From NCBI GenBank assembly GCA_904502115.1, contig CAJGDW010000005.1, forward strand, positions 1 to 32,146: a stretch of 32,146 nucleotides of DNA, read 5' to 3'. Under the pieces are notes generated by a model. It was given only the letters and a program-made list of their open reading frames with translations, searched no databases and was not told where the DNA came from. Below are positions 15,822-23,045 of the stretch, in pieces. This DNA is from Paludibacteraceae bacterium (GTDB taxonomy: Bacteria > Bacteroidota > Bacteroidia > Bacteroidales > Paludibacteraceae). Made by a program: the position numbers and the translations under genes. How positions within the stretch are numbered: position 1 is the stretch's first letter; each line of letters opens with the position of its first letter.

Positions 15822-16634
15822 TTATTTTTTCAAAGTGAATTTGGTCAAGATGTCCAACATAGAGATAGAAGAATCTTCCATATCAGCAACTACAGCTTCG
15901 ATACGAGCCAAGATGAAGTTATAGAAAATTTGAAGAATAATAGCACCAATCAAACCGAACACGGTAGTAATAAGAGCCACTTTGATACCACCTGCTACTA
16001 CTGTTGCTGACATATCACCTGCTTTTTGAATTTGGTCGAATGCGTCGATCATACCGATTACAGTACCCATGAAACCGAAGTTAGGACACAAACCGATAAA
16101 CAAACCAATCCAGCTTAAGTTCTTTTCCATCAAGCCTGATTGAACGCTACCGTAAGCAATGATCGATTTTTCTGCAACGTCCATACCTTCGTCTACGTGC
16201 AACAAACCTTGATAGAAGATAGAAGCAATAGGACCACGAGTGTTGCGGCAAACTTCTTTAGCAGCTTCTACACCTTCAGTTTCCAATGCATCTTCTACAC
16301 GTACCAAGAATTTTTTGTAGTTGGTAGTAGCCAAGCTCAAGTAAATGATACGTTCAATAGCGATAGCTAGACCCAAAATCAAACACAAAGCAACGGTACT
16401 CATGAAACCTGCACCACCTTCGATGAATTTGGTTTTCAATGCTTGGTGAATAGCACCAACGCCTTCTTCGGCAGCAGCTTCTTTAGATTCTTCTTTTGCT
16501 GCAGGAGCTTCGTCTTGTGCAGGAGCAGCTTGTTCTACTGTAGCTTCGTCAGAAGCAGGAGCAGCTTCTTGTGCATAAACACTCATAAAACTTACACTAG
16601 CCATAATTGCTAGTACTGCGAATAACTTTTTCAT
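15822..16634 (-). CDS. exbB: MotA/TolQ/ExbB proton-channel family protein
   Basis: 270 residues. A signal-like N terminus (MKKLFAVLAIMASVSFMSVYAQ) is followed by an Ala/Glu-rich linker (about 23-58). The three transmembrane segments of the ExbB family come next: TVALCLILGLAIAIERIIYL (about 80-100), then GLFIGLCPNFGFMGTVIGMIDAF and ALITTVFGLIGAIILQIFYN, with the conserved GT/TG motifs. It is the channel partner of the two ExbD proteins and powers a TonB-type or TolA-type system. No tonB gene follows in this window. The N-terminal signal plus linker is usual for Bacteroidetes ExbB. Confidence 0.88.
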   Translation of the reverse strand: MKKLFAVLAIMASVSFMSVYAQEAAPASDEATVEQAAPAQDEAPAAKEESKEAAAEEGVGAIHQALKTKFIEGGAGFMSTVALCLILGLAIAIERIIYLSLATTNYKKFLVRVEDALETEGVEAAKEVCRNTRGPIASIFYQGLLHVDEGMDVAEKSIIAYGSVQSGLMEKNLSWIGLFIGLCPNFGFMGTVIGMIDAFDQIQKAGDMSATVVAGGIKVALITTVFGLIGAIILQIFYNFILARIEAVVADMEDSSISMLDILTKFTLKK

Positions 16635-16673
16635 GTTTTTGTCTTTAAAATTAATATGTTAGTTAATAATGTT

Positions 16674-16763
16674 CGCTTCGCTCACGTTTAGTCGGTGATT
16701 CGGTGAGTTGATGTCTAGTCGATTTTATTGACTAATCGACTAATCGGTGAATCGACGAATCGA
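16674..16763. repeat. Dispersed repeat tract upstream of exbB
   Basis: The tract starts with CGCTTCGCTC, then AGTCGGTGATTCGGTGAGTT and GATGTCTAGTCG, then GACTAATCGACTAATCGGTG and AATCGACGAATCG. It shares its order of words (cgcttcgctc, ...cggtgatt.ggtgagttgatgt.ta.tcg) with the tract at 17790-17898, which makes the two copies of one composite repeat. No promoter consensus for exbB is visible within it. Confidence 0.65.
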
Positions 16764-16784
16764 AGTTTAAAGGAGAAATAATAA

Positions 16785-16821
16785 TCGACTTTCGACCTTT
16801 GACTTTTGACTTTCGACTTAC
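16785..16821. repeat. CGACTTTTGACTTTCGAC-type repeat
   Basis: CGACTTTCGACCTTTGACTT followed by TTGACTTTCGACTTAC, a second dispersed simple repeat built of 9-10-base units (gactttcga / gacttttga). Related copies occur at 23568-23580 and 29229-29263. It lies immediately 3' of the tRNA-Ser gene. Confidence 0.6.
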
Positions 16822-16834
16822 AACACTGCTTTTA

Positions 16835-16925
16835 TGGCGGAGAAAGCGGGATTCGAACCCGCGATACGCTTTAGGCGTATACACGCTTTCCAGGCGTGCC
16901 TCTTCAACCACTCGAGCATCTCTCC
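16835..16925 (-). tRNA. tRNA-Ser (anticodon GGA)
   Basis: On the minus strand GGAGAGA pairs with TTTCTCC to close the acceptor stem, followed by the discriminator G and an encoded CCA (16837-16835). The anticodon arm CACGC-CTGGAAA-GCGTG gives anticodon GGA, reading UCC (and UCU). The long variable arm (GTATACGCCTAAAGCGTATC region) is the class II feature of tRNA-Ser. The T arm GCGGGTTCGAATCCCGC is perfect. Total length with CCA is 91 bases. Confidence 0.95.
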
Positions 16926-16961
16926 ATGAGGCAAGCACCCAATTGGGCACTAAAAACGAGT

Positions 16962-16992
16962 GCAAGATACAAAAAGTAAGCCAATCAACAAA
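16962..16992 (-). promoter_or_regulatory. Promoter of the tRNA-Ser gene
   Basis: On the minus strand TTTG (16992-16989), 19 bases, TATCTTGC (16969-16962), close to the TAnnTTTG consensus. The predicted start lies about 30 bases before the mature tRNA 5' end, and it lies in the 75-base gap below the tatD stop, so the tRNA need not depend on the tatD transcript. Confidence 0.5.
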
Positions 16993-17000
16993 GGAAATTC

Positions 17001-17789
17001 TTAAAAAAGATTTAGAGAGTTGCCGAAAAACAACGATTTAACATTTTGTTCCGTTTGTTTTTCCAGTTCTTGCAACGGAATTTGATATACATCCGCCAAT
17101 TTTTGTGCCACATAAACCACGTAGGAAGGTTCGTTGCGTTTTCCTCTAAAAGGAACCGGAGGCAAATAAGGCGCATCAGTCTCTAGCAAAATGCGAGACA
17201 AGGGAATTTGAGGAATATCGTTGATAAATTTGGCATTTTTGTACGTAGAAGGACCGCCAATGCCATAATAAAAATCGCCCAATCGGGCTATTTGTTGAGC
17301 CATTTCTGGTGTGCCTGTAAAGCAATGAAAAACACCATGCAATTGCGCTGGATTAAACTTTTTAAGGCTGTCTACTACCTCATTAAAAGCCTCGCGGCAG
17401 TGAATGCAAATGGGTTTTTGCAGCTGTATTGCCACGTCAATTTGATGTTCAAAAACTTTCTTTTGCTCGGCCAAATACGTCTTATCCCAATACAAATCCA
17501 GCCCAATTTCTCCTACCGCAATATAATCGTTGGGGTGCACACTCATTTCTTTATCAAACACCGCCACCTCGGCCGCATAATTGGCATCGATACTGGTAGG
17601 ATGAATGCCCATCATCATGGAACAAAACGAAGGGAAACGCGCTGCAAAAGTACGCATCACATTGACCGTAGAAGCATCTACATTGGGCAAAAAAGCACGA
17701 TGCACGCCCGCTTCGAGGGCACGTTTTACCATATCCTCGGCATCGGATTCAAAGGCCTCGTCGTAAATATGGGTATGGGTGTCTATCAT
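17001..17789 (-). CDS. tatD: TatD-family metal-dependent hydrolase
   Basis: 262 residues of the TIM-barrel TatD family. All metal-ligand motifs are present in order: DTHTHIYDE at the N terminus, GEIGLDLYW (about 93), ICIHCREAF (about 128), GVFHCFTG (about 153) and LLETDAPYLPP (about 204). TatD proteins are 3'-5' DNases or hydrolases of unknown natural substrate and are not part of Tat transport. Its start is immediately preceded by the repeat tract 17790-17898. The last base pairs lie close to the tRNA promoter. Confidence 0.9.
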   Translation of the reverse strand: MIDTHTHIYDEAFESDAEDMVKRALEAGVHRAFLPNVDASTVNVMRTFAARFPSFCSMMMGIHPTSIDANYAAEVAVFDKEMSVHPNDYIAVGEIGLDLYWDKTYLAEQKKVFEHQIDVAIQLQKPICIHCREAFNEVVDSLKKFNPAQLHGVFHCFTGTPEMAQQIARLGDFYYGIGGPSTYKNAKFINDIPQIPLSRILLETDAPYLPPVPFRGKRNEPSYVVYVAQKLADVYQIPLQELEKQTEQNVKSLFFGNSLNLF

Positions 17790-17910
17790 ATAGTCGCTTC
17801 GCTCTGGTGAATCGGTGAATCGGTGAATCGGTGAATCGGTGATTTGGTGAGTTGATGTTTATTCGTTTAGTCGTTTAGTCGATTATTTCATTAACGATTT
17901 AACGATTAAA
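17790..17910. repeat. Dispersed repeat tract between yjjG-like gene and tatD
   Basis: After TCGCTTCGCTCTGG come four or more copies of the 8-base word GGTGAATC (17802-17835), then GGTGATTTGGTGAGTTGATG, TTTATTCGTTTAGTCGTTTA, and finally ACGATTTAACGATTAAACGA running into TTCATCC. It shares a composite module with 16674-16763. The last part (17899-17910) is also the 3' end of the YjjG-like coding sequence. Not CRISPR: units are 8 bases with no spacers. Confidence 0.7.
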
Positions 17911-18615
17911 CGATTCATCCATAATTTTCTGCAATTCACTCAAATCCGCGATCTGATACGTGGGTTTAAAGGGCAAGGGTTCTGCCGATGGATTGGGATT
18001 AAAATACACTTGGTCGATGCCTGCGTTTTTGGCCCCCAAAATATCCGCCTCAAAATTATCGCCTATTACCAAACTTTGTTTTTTTACGGCATTGGACGAT
18101 TTTATGGCATAATCGAAAAACAATTTAGCCGGTTTGTGCGCGCCAATGTGCTCCGAAAAATAGCACCTGTCAAAATAAGGCAGTAAACCCGATCGTGTCA
18201 ACTTAAGTTGCTGAATTTCAACAAATCCATTGGAAATAATATACATCTTGTAGCGATGTTTTTTACACGTTTCCAACACCTCTAAACAATGTGGTTTTAA
18301 GCGGGTTTGCTGCGCCAAAAGGGGCAAATAATCTACCTCCATCTGTTGGGCTATAGGCAGCAAAGAAGCCTTGAAAGAGCGCAATGGATAAGCAAAGCGT
18401 TCCTGGTTCAAGGCCTCCTTGGTAATTTTACCAGCCCCGTATAGCTGCCACAACTTGGCATTATTAGCGCTATACAAGTGGTAATATGTTTCAAAATCGG
18501 GAAAATGAGCACCCAAATTGTATTTGTCGTACAACACCGTCAGCGTGTATTTTGAATTAGCATCAAAATCCCACAACGTGTTGTCCAAATCAAAAAACAG
18601 GTACTTATACCCCAT
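17899..18615 (-). CDS. HAD-family nucleotidase, YjjG type
   Basis: 238 residues. The HAD motifs are FFDLDNTLWDF (DxD, about 7-17), IISNGF (about 130), a Lys in HKPAK, and SLVIGDNFEADILGAKNAGI (about 180-200). The long cap helix region with YHLYSANNAKLWQLYGAGKI resembles YjjG, a house-cleaning 5'-nucleotidase for non-canonical pyrimidine nucleotides. It starts 5 bases after the stop of the upstream lipoprotein gene, so the two are cotranscribed. The last residues, DESFNR, and the stop are read from the dispersed repeat, so the native C terminus has apparently been replaced or extended by a few residues. Confidence 0.85.
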   Translation of the reverse strand: MGYKYLFFDLDNTLWDFDANSKYTLTVLYDKYNLGAHFPDFETYYHLYSANNAKLWQLYGAGKITKEALNQERFAYPLRSFKASLLPIAQQMEVDYLPLLAQQTRLKPHCLEVLETCKKHRYKMYIISNGFVEIQQLKLTRSGLLPYFDRCYFSEHIGAHKPAKLFFDYAIKSSNAVKKQSLVIGDNFEADILGAKNAGIDQVYFNPNPSAEPLPFKPTYQIADLSELQKIMDESFNR

Positions 18616-18620
18616 GTTTT

Positions 18621-19481
18621 TTAGCGGGTTTGAATAATCAAGTAGCGCGATACGCTCCAGAAATCGGTAGCATTCTTAATCAGCAACACCTTGGTTTTAT
18701 CGCTGTTCTCAACTATCTCGTACGAAGTTTCAGGGTGTTTGGTTAAGATTTTAGCCGATTTAGAACCAATTTCCAAATGATCAAAATGACGAATATCTAC
18801 AGGGGTAAATAATTCGGTGCGATAACCCGAATCTTTATCCTTCACATTGATATCATTTTCGCGCAATGTACGACGATTACCCATAAAGAAATAGGCTCTG
18901 TTTAGTTGTGCTTCGTGACTTTGCAAAATACTGTCACGTTCACTTGCCTGTTTCAACAAAGAAGCCTCTCTATCTTGCGACATACGGAACATAACCGTCA
19001 AACTATCAATCTGATAGTTCTTGCTAATCAATTCATTACGCAAATCCGCCACCTCTTGCGTTCTTTTTTTCAAATCTGCAGTTAATTTATTTATCTTGCG
19101 TTGCAACTGCGTAGATTGAATTTCACTATTGGCCAACATTTCTTCCAACTCGGCAATTCTGAACTGGTTTTCAGACAGTAGCGTATTAATCATCATAATA
19201 TTATCAGCCACTTTCTGACGCATCGCATCAGAAGGGTTTTCGCTATCGTACGATGCAAAACTCAAAATATCCTGCGAGATTCTGATTTCATCGAATGCAG
19301 AATCAACATCTTGAATAAGAGTTAGGTACATTTCCATCTCTTCCAATTGATTCTTTTGGACAATTTGGAGCGAATCTCTCTCTAAAACCAACTTATCGTA
19401 AGCAGTTGTATCCGAGTCACATGCGCTCAATGCAGCCAACATCAAAAGACTTACACCTAAACTTTTTACTACTAATTTCAT
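18621..19481 (-). CDS. Coiled-coil lipoprotein of unknown function
   Basis: 286 residues. The signal peptide ends in LAALSAC with a lipobox Cys near residue 21, followed by acidic DSD as in exported Bacteroidetes lipoproteins. A long heptad-rich coiled coil runs from about residue 30 to 195 (YDKLVLERDSLQIVQKNQLE; later LQRKINKLTADLKKRTQEV and onward). The C-terminal domain (about 215-286), with RTLRENDINVKDKDSGYRTE and PVDIRHFDHLEIGSKSAKIL, looks like the conserved end of Bacteroidales lipoproteins of this kind. No function is known. It shares an operon with the YjjG-like gene. Confidence 0.65.
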   Translation of the reverse strand: MKLVVKSLGVSLLMLAALSACDSDTTAYDKLVLERDSLQIVQKNQLEEMEMYLTLIQDVDSAFDEIRISQDILSFASYDSENPSDAMRQKVADNIMMINTLLSENQFRIAELEEMLANSEIQSTQLQRKINKLTADLKKRTQEVADLRNELISKNYQIDSLTVMFRMSQDREASLLKQASERDSILQSHEAQLNRAYFFMGNRRTLRENDINVKDKDSGYRTELFTPVDIRHFDHLEIGSKSAKILTKHPETSYEIVENSDKTKVLLIKNATDFWSVSRYLIIQTR

Positions 19482-19503
19482 ATCGTTTTTATTTATTTCG
19501 TTG

Positions 19504-19511
19504 CAAAGTTA
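19504..19511 (-). promoter_or_regulatory. -7 element upstream of the coiled-coil lipoprotein gene
   Basis: On the minus strand TAACTTTG (19511-19504) is an exact TAnnTTTG match 22 bases before ATG 19481. No TTTG box occurs 19-21 bases upstream; the matching region is A/T-rich and lies in the end of the asparagine-synthase-like gene. Confidence 0.4.
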
Positions 19512-19528
19512 ACAAAAAAAGAATAATT

Positions 19529-21094
19529 CTAAAATTCAATCTGACTTTCTACCCTTTTAAGGTACCATGTAAGCATAATCTCATTCCCATTTATCAAATC
19601 GGTAGGTTTGAGCACCACCCCTTTTTTAAGCAAGTCATCCATCATTTCGTTCAACAAATAGACTTCTGTTGTAAGGCTCTTTCGTTTTTTTAAACGCAAA
19701 TACCAGGCATGCGGAAACAGTTGTTTAAGTACGTTTTTGATGCGTTGTCGCCTAAATTGTTGGGGAGTTTGAGATTTTTCAAAAGCTATATTTAGGTGCA
19801 AAAATACCTCGTTTATTAGGTATTGATTATAAAAAGTTACCTGCGACAGTTCTGAATAAGGTAGTTGCCAAAAGAAACGCACAAAATCTACATCACACAA
19901 CGGCAACAAAACATCGTATCCCAAGTATTCATACACACGTGCCGAGTTTAAAATCTGATGCGCCAACCTGTTCTCCGCAATAAACTGAAGAACTTTTTTG
20001 TACGCCTGCTCATGATGTTGCATACCCTGCAAATATGCCTTCAAATCTGTCCGAAATGCCGCATCAAAACAGGGTTTACCATACTCAAAGGAATGCAACA
20101 ACAGTTTTTGCTGCAAAGAACGTATGGATATATTTTCTTTTACGCCCAATTTTTGCAAGTGACTGCCTGCGAAAAAATCACCCACATGCCCCGGAATAAA
20201 AATAGCATCATCCTGCAATAGCGCATGTTGTTTTAGCCATAAAATAGCATTGTACTCATACAACCACATAAAGTTAGTAAAAGCACCCATGGCATCTACA
20301 TAATCCATAAAAGGAGCAGATCCATAATCTTGAACACGGTATTGTTCGTCACGATAATCAATGTGAATTAACGGAACTTGCAACGCACGTGCCACTTGCT
20401 GCGCCACCATCTGCTCTGAAGGGTTCCATTCCCCGACGGTATAACACAGTATCTTTTTAATGCCCATTTTATGCAACAGCGACAATACCAACCGAGAGTC
20501 GTAACCGCCCGAAAGAGGTACTACCACTTGCCTATCGCTAATAACACGAAGCAAACGTTCTGATACCATTTGCAACACCCTATCAAAAGACATTTTTAGC
20601 GTATCTCTTTCCAAGAAACTGTTTTCCACTATACTATAAGCACCAAACAAGTATTCGGCAGTTTGCCCCCCTTCAAAGCAAGTGACATAAGAAGGTTTAC
20701 CTTGTTTTATTGATGCTATTAAAGTATTTCCAGCAAAAGGCGCACCGGTGTACACATATTGCCTGCGCGCAGATTCATCTACTTCATCACCTTTACGCAA
20801 CAAAACAGAAGGTGTATCGGACACCCACCATTGCCCCTCGTGCCATCGATAAAACAAGGGATATAGACGGGTATGACTTAGCACCAAACATTGTAAATTG
20901 GGTGTATTGATGATAAACGAAAAATCACCACGCAAGGTATTAACATACGACACCACATCGGTTACCGCACCAAAAGCACCCAGTTCTTTTGCTATGTGCT
21001 GCAAATCACAAGGGTCGACACCATCAAAAAAACGACCACGGAGGTATACATCGCCGTGTTTTTTCCATTTATTTCCTGTTAAATTGATTTGCAT
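19529..21094 (-). CDS. Asparagine-synthase-like protein lacking the glutaminase cysteine
   Basis: 521 residues. The ATP-pyrophosphatase signature PLSGGYDS lies at residues 193-200, followed by VLSLLHKMGIKKILCYTVG and the acidic active-site region typical of the asparagine synthase C-terminal domain. The N-terminal part (about 1-150; VLSHTRLYPLFYRW and WWVSDTPSVLL) still resembles a class II glutamine amidotransferase fold. However, the protein starts MQINLTG, with no catalytic Cys at position 2, so it should not take ammonia from glutamine itself. Such proteins occur in surface-polysaccharide loci, where they amidate sugar acids. It overlaps the flippase gene by 16 bases. Confidence 0.75.
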   Translation of the reverse strand: MQINLTGNKWKKHGDVYLRGRFFDGVDPCDLQHIAKELGAFGAVTDVVSYVNTLRGDFSFIINTPNLQCLVLSHTRLYPLFYRWHEGQWWVSDTPSVLLRKGDEVDESARRQYVYTGAPFAGNTLIASIKQGKPSYVTCFEGGQTAEYLFGAYSIVENSFLERDTLKMSFDRVLQMVSERLLRVISDRQVVVPLSGGYDSRLVLSLLHKMGIKKILCYTVGEWNPSEQMVAQQVARALQVPLIHIDYRDEQYRVQDYGSAPFMDYVDAMGAFTNFMWLYEYNAILWLKQHALLQDDAIFIPGHVGDFFAGSHLQKLGVKENISIRSLQQKLLLHSFEYGKPCFDAAFRTDLKAYLQGMQHHEQAYKKVLQFIAENRLAHQILNSARVYEYLGYDVLLPLCDVDFVRFFWQLPYSELSQVTFYNQYLINEVFLHLNIAFEKSQTPQQFRRQRIKNVLKQLFPHAWYLRLKKRKSLTTEVYLLNEMMDDLLKKGVVLKPTDLINGNEIMLTWYLKRVESQIEF

Positions 21095-22371
21095 CGTTGT
21101 TGTTCGTATTGTTTAATTAAATAATATTGATAACCACCGTAAAACAAACGCAATAAGAAACTTACTGCAGAAAAACCTACTACTGCGATTATAAACTGAT
21201 GCTGCCAAATGGCCCATACTAACACTAAAATACGGAGTACAAAAAGCAACAATTCAAAATAAAATTGCTTGTCTTGCTTACCAAAAACATCCAAAACAAA
21301 ATCGAAGGTATTGGTAATGGATATAACAGCCAACCAGGGTAATAAGTATTGAATATAATGCGCTACCGTTATCCAAGAATCTCCTAACAACCAAGATATT
21401 AGCGACGGCAGTACAAAATACAACGCACCAAAACACACTCCAATAACCAACACAGCTACTCCTAAGTATTGACGATAGTAGCCTAATATAGTTTGATTAT
21501 GATGCACTCGATTGGTAATATACGAGAACAGCACCTGATAGAACGATTTGGTAACAATAGAGATGGGCGTGAACGAAAGGGCCAATGCCATTCCCAAATA
21601 ACCAATGTAGGATAAATCGAAGAAAGGAGCCAGCAACAACACAGGCAAATTACCACCTAAATAGTTGACCAGCAGTTTGGGTAATGTAAACTGTGGGAAT
21701 TTTCTGTATTGGCGCGCCATTTCTTTGCATTGCGCGTAACGTACCTTAAACAAAGGACGCAAAGAACCTAACGAGCGGACGATAACAGCCAACAAAGACA
21801 ATAAGGGCGATAACACCACAGCATACAACAACCCGCCTTGCCAGGCTGTATTAATACCGAACGATAGTTTTAATCCTGCTCCCAATGTACTTTGTCCTAC
21901 CTGATAGGCACTCACCAGCGTAAATTGCTTTTCGCGCACATACCAGTAGTTTAGCAACTGCCACAATGCAGATAAAAACACGTAAAAAGGCAATAAATAA
22001 TAATAATGTGCTAACGCTGGCACATTGAATAGCGAAGCAATACTAGAAGAAAAGCATGCAGAAACCAAGCATAGCGCGGTAACTATTACATTGCAACACA
22101 TCCCCACATGAAAACAAGCCACACCTTGCAATGTATCTTGGGGCAGAACAACAGCACTGTAATAAGCGCCCGTTGCAAACAAAACCAACACGCCTCCTAT
22201 GCTTAAAAACAGATTGAGCAACCCAAAATCATCGGGCGTATACATACGCGTTAACAGGGGATAAACCAGAAAACCCACCATTTGCGCTATGACATTAGCG
22301 GATAGCAATTTGGCGGAATTTTTAACCAGCGTTTTTTTTCCTGTTTGCTTTATGTTAGTAAGCATGCTCAT
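21079..22371 (-). CDS. Polysaccharide flippase (Wzx-like, MOP superfamily)
   Basis: 430 residues, hydrophobic throughout with about 12 membrane helices, opening KKTLVKNSAKLLSANVIAQM and YPLLTRMYTPDDFGLLNLFL. The latter is the typical start of O-antigen/teichuronic-acid exporters, which flip lipid-linked oligosaccharide across the inner membrane. It follows rsmI by 8 bases and overlaps the asparagine-synthase-like gene by 16 bases. The two look like a small glycan module lodged behind rsmI, without glycosyltransferases beside them, so the polymer pathway must be completed elsewhere in the genome. Confidence 0.82.
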   Translation of the reverse strand: MSMLTNIKQTGKKTLVKNSAKLLSANVIAQMVGFLVYPLLTRMYTPDDFGLLNLFLSIGGVLVLFATGAYYSAVVLPQDTLQGVACFHVGMCCNVIVTALCLVSACFSSSIASLFNVPALAHYYYLLPFYVFLSALWQLLNYWYVREKQFTLVSAYQVGQSTLGAGLKLSFGINTAWQGGLLYAVVLSPLLSLLAVIVRSLGSLRPLFKVRYAQCKEMARQYRKFPQFTLPKLLVNYLGGNLPVLLLAPFFDLSYIGYLGMALALSFTPISIVTKSFYQVLFSYITNRVHHNQTILGYYRQYLGVAVLVIGVCFGALYFVLPSLISWLLGDSWITVAHYIQYLLPWLAVISITNTFDFVLDVFGKQDKQFYFELLLFVLRILVLVWAIWQHQFIIAVVGFSAVSFLLRLFYGGYQYYLIKQYEQQRCKSI

Positions 22372-22379
22372 GCGTCACA

Positions 22380-23045
22380 TTACTTGCCTGCTATAACCAA
22401 GACAAATTCTCCTTTGGGTTCGTGGGCAGTAAAATGGGCAATCAATTCTTCTAGGGTGCCACGAACGGTTTCGTTGTGAATTTTAGAAATTTCGCGCGAT
22501 ACGGCTGCCTGCCTTGCGCCACCAAGCACCTCGGCGAGGTGCTGAAGGGTTTTTACCACCCTGTAGGGCGACTCGTAAATAACCATGGTGCGGTCTTCGG
22601 TAGCAAGCTGCTGCAAACGGGTTTGGCGGCCTTTTTTGGGTGGTAAAAACCCTTCAAAGCAAAACCGGTCCATTGGTAAACCCGAGTTTACCAATGCCGG
22701 TATGGCTGCGGTGGCGCCAGGCAAACACTCTACCTCTATTCCCGCTGCTGCGCATTCCCGAACAATTAAAAAACCCGGATCCGAAAGCCCTGGAGTTCCT
22801 GCATCCGATATTACAGCACCGGTTTGTCCTTGCTTTAACAAGTTAATTACCCCCGCTACCGAATGATGTTCATTGAATTTATGGTGTGCCATTAATCGGT
22901 TTTCAATGCCAAAATGTTTGAGCAAAATGCCAGAAGTACGTGTATCTTCTGCCAAAATAAAATCAACCTCTTTTAGCACTTTGATGGCTCTAAAGGTCAT
23001 ATCTTCTAAATTACCTACGGGTGTAGGCACTATGTATAGTTTCAT
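22380..23045 (-). CDS. rsmI: 16S rRNA (cytidine(1402)-2'-O)-methyltransferase RsmI
   Basis: 221 residues, of the SAM-dependent tetrapyrrole-methylase fold. Its N terminus MKLYIVPTPVGNLEDMTFRA is the RsmI signature, followed by LAEDTRTSGILLKHFGI, VISDAGTPGLSDPG, LPGATAAIPALVNSGLP and FEGFLPPKKGRQ. It modifies C1402 in the decoding centre of 16S rRNA. It is slightly shorter than E. coli RsmI (about 286), lacking the C-terminal tail, which is usual in Bacteroidetes. Its start ATGA overlaps the stop of the upstream gene (4 bases), so it is translationally coupled to it. Confidence 0.92.
   Translation of the reverse strand: MKLYIVPTPVGNLEDMTFRAIKVLKEVDFILAEDTRTSGILLKHFGIENRLMAHHKFNEHHSVAGVINLLKQGQTGAVISDAGTPGLSDPGFLIVRECAAAGIEVECLPGATAAIPALVNSGLPMDRFCFEGFLPPKKGRQTRLQQLATEDRTMVIYESPYRVVKTLQHLAEVLGGARQAAVSREISKIHNETVRGTLEELIAHFTAHEPKGEFVLVIAGK

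Noticed and set aside
16799..17041. 80-codon plus-strand frame with RRKRDSNPRYA
   Set aside because: It reads across the antisense of the tRNA-Ser gene; this peptide pattern is a known artefact of tRNA sequence.
17802..17840. CRISPR-like or origin-like iteron array
   Set aside because: Eight-base direct repeats without spacers, no DnaA boxes or replication gene; fits the dispersed repeat family.
22525..22543. Inverted repeat AGCACCTCG / CGAGGTGCT in rsmI
   Set aside because: Only nine-bp arms and no companion feature; within chance, unlike the 13- and 19-bp arms in the accessory genes.
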